Below are positions 1 through 5,534 of a DNA stretch of 5,853 nucleotides, in pieces. Within the stretch, counting starts at the first letter, position 1. Each line of letters begins with the position of its first letter. Where the stretch lies: the NCBI GenBank assembly GCA_002684755.1, contig NYVS01000006.1:11267-17119 (forward strand), written 5' to 3'. A program made the translations under genes and the position numbers. Source of the stretch: Phycisphaerae bacterium (GTDB taxonomy: Bacteria; Planctomycetota; Phycisphaerae; Phycisphaerales; SM1A02). The notes under the pieces were generated by a model that saw only the letters and a program-made list of their open reading frames with translations, made no database searches and was not told the origin of the DNA.

Positions 1-1245
1 TCCGCCGCGATCGCCTCGCTCGAAGGCCGGGGCGACTCGCTCGACCTCGACATGCTCGAGGAGGCCTCCGGCGACAACGCGATCGTCCGCCTGGTGCAGG
101 AGACGCTGCTCATCGCGATCCGCGACAAGGCGTCGGACATCCACTTCGAGCCGTTCGAGGACGAATTCAAGATCCGCTACCGGATCGACGGCGTGCTCTA
201 CGAGATGTCGCCTCCGGACAAGCGGCTCGCCCTCCCGATCGTCAGTCGCATCAAGGTCATGTCGAAGCTCGACATCGCCGAGCGGCGTCTTCCGCAGGAC
301 GGCCGGATCGAGATGTCCCTTCCCGGGACCGGTGCTCCGATCGACCTCCGGGTCGCGGTGCTCCCGACGATGTTCGGCGAGTCGGTGGTGCTTCGAGTGC
401 TCGACCGCTCGAACGTCCAGCTGAGTCTCGACCGCGTCGGGCTTCGCGACGACGATCTCGAACGCGTCCGTGGCCTGATCAACAAGCCCAACGGCATCGT
501 GCTGGTCACCGGCCCGACGGGTTCGGGCAAGACCACCACGCTCTACGCGGCCCTCACCGAACTGAACACCCCGGACCGGAAGATCCTCACCGCGGAGGAC
601 CCCGTCGAATACGACATCGACGGGCTCATCCAGTGCCAGGTGAACGTCGACCAGGAACTGACGTTCAGCAAGTTGCTCCGCTCCTTCCTCCGGCAGGACC
701 CCGACACCATCCTGGTGGGCGAGATCCGGGACCTCGAAACGGCGCAGATCGCGATCCAGGCGTCGCTCACGGGTCACCTCGTGTTCTCGACCCTGCATAC
801 CAACGACGCGCCGAGTTCGATCCTCCGACTCATCGACCTCGGGGTCGAGAGCTTCCTGCTCACCGCGACGCTGGAGGCCATCGTGGCCCAGCGTCTGATC
901 AGGAAGATCTGCGAGAAGTGCAAGGAGGAGTTCGTGCCCACCGAGGAACAGCTGATGGAGCTTTCGCTCCTTCCGGCCGACGTCGAGGGCCGGACGTTCT
1001 TCCGCGGTCGTGGCTGCGGCAACTGCATGAAGACCGGCTACAAGGGCCGGATGGCGATCTTCGAGATCATGACCCTGGACGACACGCTTCGCGAGATGAT
1101 CATGTCGCAGGCCTCCACCGCGGTGCTCCGGGACGAGTCGCGACGGCGGGGCATGCGGACGCTCCGCGAGTCGGGCCTGCTGGCGATCTACGAAGGACAG
1201 AGCACGATCGAGGAGGTCGTCCGCGAGACGATCGCGGAAGACTGA
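1..1245 (+). CDS. gspE: GspE/PilB-family secretion/pilus assembly ATPase, 5'-truncated
   Basis: Cytoplasmic hexameric ATPase that powers pseudopilus or pilus assembly through the platform protein GspF/PilC. The frame is open to base 1, so the ATG at 52 is very probably internal: the 414 codons present lack the N-terminal N1 domain, and family members are usually about 500-600 residues. Counting codons from base 1, the N2 domain has ASDIHFEP (from 44) and RYRIDGVLYEM (from 59). LPQDGRI starts at 97. The catalytic core has Walker A GPTGSGKT (171-178), the Asp box AEDPVEY with its glutamate at 199, the Walker B-type GEIRD (240-244) and the His box with H259 and H266. A CxxC...CxxC zinc-type motif (C304, C307, C339, C342) is typical of GspE/PilB assembly ATPases and unlike PilT retraction ATPases. 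It ends in TGA 101 bases before gspF. GspE and PilB cannot be separated on this fragment; gene order favours GspE. Confidence 0.96.
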   Translation, partial: SAAIASLEGRGDSLDLDMLEEASGDNAIVRLVQETLLIAIRDKASDIHFEPFEDEFKIRYRIDGVLYEMSPPDKRLALPIVSRIKVMSKLDIAERRLPQDGRIEMSLPGTGAPIDLRVAVLPTMFGESVVLRVLDRSNVQLSLDRVGLRDDDLERVRGLINKPNGIVLVTGPTGSGKTTTLYAALTELNTPDRKILTAEDPVEYDIDGLIQCQVNVDQELTFSKLLRSFLRQDPDTILVGEIRDLETAQIAIQASLTGHLVFSTLHTNDAPSSILRLIDLGVESFLLTATLEAIVAQRLIRKICEKCKEEFVPTEEQLMELSLLPADVEGRTFFRGRGCGNCMKTGYKGRMAIFEIMTLDDTLREMIMSQASTAVLRDESRRRGMRTLRESGLLAIYEGQSTIEEVVRETIAED

Positions 1246-1290
1246 ACGAAGACCACGGTTCCGGCGGCCGCGGGGCCGTCGGCGTCGATT

Positions 1291-1316
1291 GAACGCGGGC
1301 GTTCCGAACGACCCGC
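1291..1316 (+). repeat. Two overlapping, mutually exclusive inverted repeats in the gspE-gspF gap
   Basis: The 101-base gap 1246-1346 holds no gene that I can support. Within it GAACG (1291-1295) can pair with CGTTC (1300-1304) around a 4-base loop. Alternatively GCGGGCGTT (1295-1303) can pair with AACG and CCCGC (1307-1316) around a 3-base loop with one bulged A at 1311. Because the arms overlap, the two RNA hairpins cannot form together. No T-run follows, so this is not a standard intrinsic terminator. It lies about 30 bases ahead of the gspF start. It could be an mRNA-processing or attenuation element, or chance in GC-rich DNA. Confidence 0.4.
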
Positions 1317-1332
1317 ATCGAACCAGAGGATC

Positions 1333-1338
1333 AGGAAG
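1333..1338 (+). promoter_or_regulatory. Ribosome binding site of gspF
   Basis: AGGAAG lies 8 bases ahead of the ATG at 1347, a normal Shine-Dalgarno spacing, and supports that start. A second purine run, AGAGGA, lies a little further upstream (1325-1330). Confidence 0.55.
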
Positions 1339-1346
1339 ACCAGACC

Positions 1347-2636
1347 ATGCCGACCTTCCAGTACGAAGCAGTCAACGCCGCGGGCAAGGAACAGAAAGGG
1401 GTCATCGAGGCCTCCGACAACGCCGACGCCCAGGCGCAGCTCAAGGCCCAGGGCTACTTCCCGACGCTCGTCGAGGAAGCCAAGCTCAAGGGCCGCAAGA
1501 AGAAGTCCGGCAAGGACGTGGCGAAGAAGAAGAAGAAGGGGGGCGGCTTCTCGATCTCGATCGGCAAGGTGAACCTCAAGAAGATGACGACGTTCACGCG
1601 TCAGCTCTCGACGCTCCAGGACGCGGGTCTCCCGCTGCTCCGGTCGGTTCAGATCCTCGAGTCGCAGCAGCGACCGGGCAAGCTGAAGTCGGTTCTCGGC
1701 GACGTCGCCGAGGACGTCGAGGCGGGTTCCGCCCTCTCCGACGCGATGGCCAAGCATCCCAAGGCCTTCGACCGCCTCTACTCGAAGATGGTCGCGGCCG
1801 GTGAGGTCGGCGGCGTGCTCGACATCATCCTCCAGCGGCTCGCCGACTTCATGGAGAAGGGCGAGCGGCTCCGTCGTCGGATCAAGGGTGCGTTGATCTA
1901 CCCCGCGGTGGTCATCACGATCGCGGTGCTGATCGTGACCGGCATCATGTACTTCGTGATTCCGAAGTTCCAGGAGATCTTCAACGACTTCGACGTCGAG
2001 CTCCCGGGTCTGACCCTCTGGCTCGTGAAGGCCTCGAAGTGGGTCGCGGGTCAGTCCAGCGAGGACCAGGCGGTGCCTGGGGCGATCTGGATCCTGTTGA
2101 CGCCGTTCCTCATATTCGGGCTCTACAAACTGGTGCGGGTGACCGGGCCGGGCAAGGCGATCACCGACGTGGTGTTCGCGCGACTGCCGGTGATCGGCCA
2201 GTTGATACGCAAGACCGCGATCGCGCGGTTCACCCGGACCCTCGGCACCCTGATCAGCGCCGGTGTGCCGATCCTCGAGGCGATCCTGATCACCCGGGAC
2301 ACGTCGGGCAACTACATCTACGAGAAGGCGCTGACCAGCGTCCACGACTCGATCCGGGACGGCGAGACGTTCGCCGGCCCGTTGCGCGAGGCGAAGGTCT
2401 GCGATCCGATCGTCGTCAACATGATCGACGTCGGCGAGGAGACGGGCGACCTCGACATCATGCTGATGAAGATCGCGGACAACTACGACGAAGAGGTCGA
2501 CGTGGCGGTCGCGTCGCTGCTCTCGCTGCTCGAACCGTTCATGGTGGTGATTCTCGGCGGCATCGTCGGCACCATCGTGCTCGCCCTCTTCCTTCCGCTC
2601 GTGAAGATGATCGAATCCGTCTCACAGGCGAAGTGA
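1347..2636 (+). CDS. gspF: GspF/PilC-family inner-membrane platform protein
   Basis: Polytopic inner-membrane protein, 429 residues (family about 400), that couples the GspE ATPase to pseudopilin assembly. The N-terminus (MPTFQYEAVNAAGKEQKG) is the usual GspF start and fixes the ATG. Two GspF domains follow: the first opens with FTRQLSTLQDAGLPLL (from residue 83), the second with ARFTRTLGTLISAGVPIL (from 293) and continues to the conserved VGEETGDLD. Hydrophobic segments lie at about 182-208, 246-263 and 397-421, giving the expected three membrane spans. Odd feature: residues 46-67, between the N-terminal segment and the first domain, form a lysine-rich linker with 11 Lys and 1 Arg, including five consecutive AAG codons at 1524-1538. 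The gene follows the ATPase by 101 bases and precedes the pseudopilin genes by 68. In a type IV pilus context it would be called PilC. Confidence 0.97.
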   Translation: MPTFQYEAVNAAGKEQKGVIEASDNADAQAQLKAQGYFPTLVEEAKLKGRKKKSGKDVAKKKKKGGGFSISIGKVNLKKMTTFTRQLSTLQDAGLPLLRSVQILESQQRPGKLKSVLGDVAEDVEAGSALSDAMAKHPKAFDRLYSKMVAAGEVGGVLDIILQRLADFMEKGERLRRRIKGALIYPAVVITIAVLIVTGIMYFVIPKFQEIFNDFDVELPGLTLWLVKASKWVAGQSSEDQAVPGAIWILLTPFLIFGLYKLVRVTGPGKAITDVVFARLPVIGQLIRKTAIARFTRTLGTLISAGVPILEAILITRDTSGNYIYEKALTSVHDSIRDGETFAGPLREAKVCDPIVVNMIDVGEETGDLDIMLMKIADNYDEEVDVAVASLLSLLEPFMVVILGGIVGTIVLALFLPLVKMIESVSQAK

Positions 2637-2654
2637 CCACGACCACGCCACGTC

Positions 2655-2685
2655 CGTCCGTCCCGGGTTCGCCCCGGGGCGGGCG
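2655..2685 (+). repeat. Strong 13-bp hairpin between gspF and the first pseudopilin gene
   Basis: CGTCCGTCCCGGG (2655-2667) pairs over all 13 positions with CCCGGGGCGGGCG (2673-2685), with two G-U wobbles in RNA, around a 5-base loop TTCGC. It occupies most of the 68-base gap between gspF and the next ATG. No T-run follows, so a standard intrinsic terminator is unlikely. Possible roles are partial attenuation, a stop to 3'-to-5' RNA decay or an RNA processing site, which would let pseudopilin mRNA differ in level from gspEF mRNA. If the pseudopilin started at the GTG at 2633, the hairpin would lie inside coding sequence. Confidence 0.6.
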
Positions 2686-2691
2686 CACGCC

Positions 2692-2696
2692 GGGGA
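2692..2696 (+). promoter_or_regulatory. Ribosome binding site supporting the ATG at 2705
   Basis: GGGGA lies 8 bases ahead of the ATG at 2705, just after the hairpin. It favours this start over the in-frame GTG at 2633, although G-runs are common in this DNA. Confidence 0.45.
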
Positions 2697-2704
2697 ACGC
2701 ATCC

Positions 2705-3811
2705 ATGCTCCAACGGACCGACCAGTTCGCCCGATCGAACCGACCCGGCTTCGGAACCTCCGCCGCCGCTCGGGGGGGATTCACGGTGATCGAGATGCTC
2801 GTGACGCTCGCGATGATCATCGTGCTCGTCGGCATCCTCGTGGTCGCGCTCTCGCAGGCCTCGGGGACCGCGCAGAAGGCGCAGACCTCGTTCCTGATGA
2901 ACTCGATGTCCGCGGGACTCGCGCAGTTCAAGGGCGACCACGGCTACCTGCCGCCGGTCCTCGGCGACGGCGCCGCGTTCGGCGGCGGTGGCACGCCCGA
3001 CAACCAGCCCGGCTGGTCGCGGGACGCGATCCTGCCGCCGGAATGGGGCTCGAATCCGTCGGGCGGCGAGGTCGCCGACTACCAGAGCTGGTTCTCGCTC
3101 ACGTCGCCCGCCGAGTATCTCCTCGGTTACGGAAATCGAAGCGGTGACGGCTACGGCATCGTCACCAACGACGCCAATCCCTTCCCCGACATCACGCCCG
3201 GGAACATCGAGTCGCCGACCCTCGGCTTCCGGTCCCCGGGATTCGACGGTGCCTGGAACTCCGTCTTCAATCCCCGCCGCGGCTTCGAAGGGTTCATCGG
3301 AACCTTCGCGGCCCGGAACCCCGGTGGTTTCGTGACCGACGGCACCTCGTTCCCGCCCAACATCAACGACAACGGCGTGAAGATCCGCGGACGGATCTAC
3401 GGGCCGTACCTCGAGATCAAGGACGAGAACAGTCTCGGCGGCCTCCGTCCCGACGGGACGATCGCCCGTCCGGAGGATCCCGACTACGTGGACCGTCCGA
3501 AGGTGATCCTCGACTACTGGGGGACGCCGATCCGCTACTACCGACGCCCGTATTCCGGCGGCGACCCGAGGGCGGAACAGGTCGACTCGTTCGATCTCGG
3601 CGACCTCTTCGCGATGCGTCCCTGGACCATCGAGACCGGCGTCGAGTCCAACGGCATCGCGGACGCCGAAGGCGATCGCTCGACCACGCCCCAGCTCAAG
3701 AGCGCCGAGTTCGGGCTGTTGAGCGCGGGCGCCAACCGCCGGATCGACAGCACGCGTCGATTCGACACCGACGAACTGAACCGGGACAACATCCAGGAGA
3801 TCGGACCGTGA
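2705..3811 (+). CDS. Oversized GspG-like type II pseudopilin
   Basis: Pseudopilin of 368 residues, against roughly 140 for classical GspG. A 25-residue basic leader ends in RGG; prepilin peptidase should cut before F26 of FTVIEMLV, leaving the conserved Glu at mature position 5 (E30). The hydrophobic helix spans about 26-48. The next helix, with AQFKGDHGYLPP, matches the GspG region where the helix meets the globular domain. A Gly/Pro/aromatic-rich stretch of about 190 residues then precedes DYWGTPIRYY (from D270), which resembles the GspG DPWGxPY strand, and LLSAGANRRID (338-348), which resembles the GspG C-terminal SLGADG loop but lacks its usual acidic residues. No cysteine is seen. The ATG at 2705 has a GGGGA site; an in-frame GTG at 2633 overlapping the gspF stop would add 24 residues. 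The position directly after gspF is that of gspG, so it may be the major pseudopilin, though its size is unusual. Confidence 0.88.
   Translation: MLQRTDQFARSNRPGFGTSAAARGGFTVIEMLVTLAMIIVLVGILVVALSQASGTAQKAQTSFLMNSMSAGLAQFKGDHGYLPPVLGDGAAFGGGGTPDNQPGWSRDAILPPEWGSNPSGGEVADYQSWFSLTSPAEYLLGYGNRSGDGYGIVTNDANPFPDITPGNIESPTLGFRSPGFDGAWNSVFNPRRGFEGFIGTFAARNPGGFVTDGTSFPPNINDNGVKIRGRIYGPYLEIKDENSLGGLRPDGTIARPEDPDYVDRPKVILDYWGTPIRYYRRPYSGGDPRAEQVDSFDLGDLFAMRPWTIETGVESNGIADAEGDRSTTPQLKSAEFGLLSAGANRRIDSTRRFDTDELNRDNIQEIGP
3795..3799 (+). promoter_or_regulatory. Ribosome binding site deciding the GTG start at 3808
   Basis: AGGAG lies 8 bases ahead of the GTG at 3808, inside the end of the upstream pseudopilin gene. 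It supports a GTG start that overlaps the upstream TGA by 4 bases (GTGA). Confidence 0.65.
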
Positions 3812-4602
3812 TCCAGTCGACCAGCATCCACGCCCGCGCCGCGGTCCGTCGTCGCGGCGGCTTCAGCCTCATCGAACTCGTGGTGGTGGTGGGGGTGATC
3901 ATCACCCTGATCTCCCTCGTCCTCGCGGTGAGCACCCTGCTGATCCAGGCCAACGAGGCCCGGCAGCTCGAAGCGGCGTTCGCGACGCTCGACTCGGCGG
4001 TGCAGGAGTACGAGCAGGTGGTCGGTCGGCCGCTCACCTACCAGGATCGGACCGAACAGAACGTGCGTGGTGCGTTCGACATCCCGTACAACATCGACTT
4101 CGGCATCAACGCGCTTCAGGGCTTCTACGGCGCGAACGGCGCCGGCGAGGCGTGCATCTGCGCCGCGACGGGTGATTCCCACGGTTGGGAGAAGTCGATC
4201 GTGCGACTCTTCCAGCTGATGGCCCGCACCGAGTCCGCCGAGGAGATCATCGCGAAGCTCGATCCGTCGCTCTTCCTGCCGGTCCGGCTCTCGAACGGGT
4301 TGGCCCTTCCCAACAACCAGTCGCTCACCACCCTCGAAGATCCCTGGGGCGCGACCGTCGCGCTCGTGATGCCCGGACGCAAGTGGCGGGACAGCGACCA
4401 GGGGAATCTCGAGATCGACGCGGACGGCACGATCAGGACCTCGATGGAGAACAAGATCGGAATCTGCCGGAACGGCAAGCCGCTCTTCGTGAGCGCCGGA
4501 CCGGACGGCGACATCGGCTGTCTCGACTGCGCCGGCGGCACCTCGCCACGCTTCGAGGCGACGCTCGACAACATCTACTCCTACACCCCGGAGGCCCGGT
4601 GA
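3808..4602 (+). CDS. Second GspG-like type II pseudopilin, cysteine-containing
   Basis: Pseudopilin of 264 residues starting at GTG, with an AGGAG site and a 4-base overlap with the gene before. The 18-residue leader ends RRRGG; cleavage is expected before F19 of FSLIELVVVV, with the conserved Glu at E23. The hydrophobic helix covers about 19-40, followed by a helix rich in Ala, Gln and Glu. The C-terminal part carries LEDPWGATVAL (DPWG at 178-181) and FVSAGPDGDIG (S229-G237), both close to the GspG DPWGxPY and SLGADG signatures. That makes it a second GspG-type protein and, unlike its neighbour, one that keeps the acidic residues of the loop that binds calcium in GspG. Odd: five cysteines (C116, C118, C220, C238, C241), including a CxC and a CxxC directly after the loop; the preceding pseudopilin has none. 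It may pair with the preceding protein in the filament or replace it; both are inferences. Confidence 0.88.
   Translation: MIQSTSIHARAAVRRRGGFSLIELVVVVGVIITLISLVLAVSTLLIQANEARQLEAAFATLDSAVQEYEQVVGRPLTYQDRTEQNVRGAFDIPYNIDFGINALQGFYGANGAGEACICAATGDSHGWEKSIVRLFQLMARTESAEEIIAKLDPSLFLPVRLSNGLALPNNQSLTTLEDPWGATVALVMPGRKWRDSDQGNLEIDADGTIRTSMENKIGICRNGKPLFVSAGPDGDIGCLDCAGGTSPRFEATLDNIYSYTPEAR
4590..4594 (+). promoter_or_regulatory. Ribosome binding site deciding the ATG start at 4602
   Basis: GGAGG lies 7 bases ahead of the ATG at 4602, within the last codons of the upstream gene. It fixes this start, which overlaps the upstream stop by one base (TGATG), and excludes the much longer upstream open frame as the real N-terminus. 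Confidence 0.7.
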
Positions 4603-5534
4603 TGCAGAGGATCCACCGCCGAAACCACGGTCTCGAGGGCTCCGCCGCCATCACGTGGCGACGCGGCTTCACCATCATCGAACTGCTGGTGGTGATGGGG
4701 ATCCTGATCCTGCTCGCGGTCCTCACCGGCGTCAGCGTGCGGCAGTTGAGCCAGGGCGCACGACTGAGCAGCGGGTCCAACCAGGTCATCGCGGCCCTCG
4801 GCGCCGCCCGCGCCTACGCGATCCAGAACAACAAGACGGTCATGCTGACCTTCGTGGTCAGCGTCGATCCGAACCGGGTGTCCGAGGGTGAGCGGGTGGA
4901 GCTCGTGCTCGCGGAGGCCACCGGCCAGATCTCGACCCGCTACAACCAGCAGTGGTACGACGAGCGGTACGTGCCGGTCCCCGGCCTGCCCGCGGTCGAA
5001 CTTCCCCGCGGCATCAAGGTCGCGGGCCCCTTGAACACCAGCTACGTCGGTGGCGGTTCGAACGGCACGCCCGACGACGAGATCTGGGTCTCGCAGCCCG
5101 GGGGCGACTGGCGGGCGGCGGGCGGAAACGTCTTCACCCGGGAGATCGGCCGCCAGATCGGCGTGGTCTTCGGTCCCGACGGCACCCTCATCACCCGCAA
5201 CGTGATGGGCGCCGGTGGTTCCGGCGCCGTGGTCTGGCCGTACCTCGACATCGACCGCAACGGCGTTCCCGAGATCATCAACCCCTACGGCTACGGCGGC
5301 ATCCTGCAGTACGTCGCCTACGACGCGGTGGGCGACGAGTGCGACGTGCATCCCGTCCAGTGGCTCGCGGTCTACGACGACGACCAGCTTCGCACCGCCC
5401 GCGACGACTCCAACTGGATCGGCGAGGGTGGCGAGGACATCCGCAACAGCCTCATCGCCTACTGGGTCGAGGACTTCGGCATTCCGATCTACTTCAATCG
5501 CTACACCGGCGTCGCGGAGACCGTGAACCCATGA
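4602..5534 (+). CDS. GspH/FimT-like type II pseudopilin
   Basis: Pseudopilin of 310 residues, longer than typical GspH/FimT (about 150-190). The 22-residue leader ends WRRG; cleavage is expected before F23 of FTIIELLVVMG, with the conserved Glu at E27. The hydrophobic helix covers about 23-44. GAARAYAIQNNKTVMLTF (residues 68-85) matches the pattern of GspH/FimT proteins, in which an Ala/Arg helix runs into an N-x-x-V strand. VVFGPDGTL (from 188) resembles the later GspH strand with a PDG turn. The C-terminal extension contains DIDRNGVPEI (216-225), a short acidic loop reminiscent of calcium-binding loops, and is rich in Tyr, Trp and Asp. One cysteine (in GDECDVHP) is seen. The start has a GGAGG site and overlaps the upstream stop. 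It occupies the gspH position in the canonical order, consistent with a minor pseudopilin near the filament tip. Confidence 0.88.
   Translation: MQRIHRRNHGLEGSAAITWRRGFTIIELLVVMGILILLAVLTGVSVRQLSQGARLSSGSNQVIAALGAARAYAIQNNKTVMLTFVVSVDPNRVSEGERVELVLAEATGQISTRYNQQWYDERYVPVPGLPAVELPRGIKVAGPLNTSYVGGGSNGTPDDEIWVSQPGGDWRAAGGNVFTREIGRQIGVVFGPDGTLITRNVMGAGGSGAVVWPYLDIDRNGVPEIINPYGYGGILQYVAYDAVGDECDVHPVQWLAVYDDDQLRTARDDSNWIGEGGEDIRNSLIAYWVEDFGIPIYFNRYTGVAETVNP
5516..5520 (+). promoter_or_regulatory. Ribosome binding site for the ATG at 5531
   Basis: GGAGA lies 10 bases ahead of the ATG at 5531 and 19 ahead of the second in-frame ATG at 5540, so it favours the first, which overlaps the upstream stop by 4 bases (ATGA). 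Confidence 0.45.

Noticed and set aside
52..54. ATG as the true start of the ATPase gene
   Set aside because: The frame is open to base 1 with plausible coding sequence, and the protein would lack the whole N-terminal domain; the window edge cuts the gene.
1188..2345. A 385-codon open frame on the minus strand opposite gspF
   Set aside because: Its translation is dominated by Arg, Asp, Leu and His with no recognisable domain, and it lies opposite a fully conserved GspF. It is the usual antisense shadow in GC-rich DNA.
2655..2685. Rho-independent terminator after gspF
   Set aside because: The stem is strong but no T-run follows, and the downstream genes belong to the same pathway on the same strand with no visible promoter between them.
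2039..2704. Upstream extension of the first pseudopilin's open frame into gspF
   Set aside because: The frame happens to be open, but its Arg/Asp/Gly-rich translation inside gspF is a shadow. The real start is at 2705, or at most the GTG at 2633.
2483..2941. Minus-strand open frames spanning the gspF-pseudopilin gap
   Set aside because: Biased composition, no motif and no convincing start site; the + strand genes on both sides are well supported.
7..3679. Three copies of the palindrome GCGATCGC (7-14, 2217-2224, 3672-3679), as in the cyanobacterial HIP1 repeat
   Set aside because: All lie in coding sequence, where frequent GCG, GCC, ATC and CGC-type codons in this GC-rich DNA produce such octamers; three copies are too few to call a repeat family.
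4581..5351. A 256-codon open frame on the minus strand opposite the GspH-like gene
   Set aside because: Low-complexity Val/Asp/His/Gly-rich translation with no motif, opposite a gene with a clear prepilin signal; treated as a shadow.
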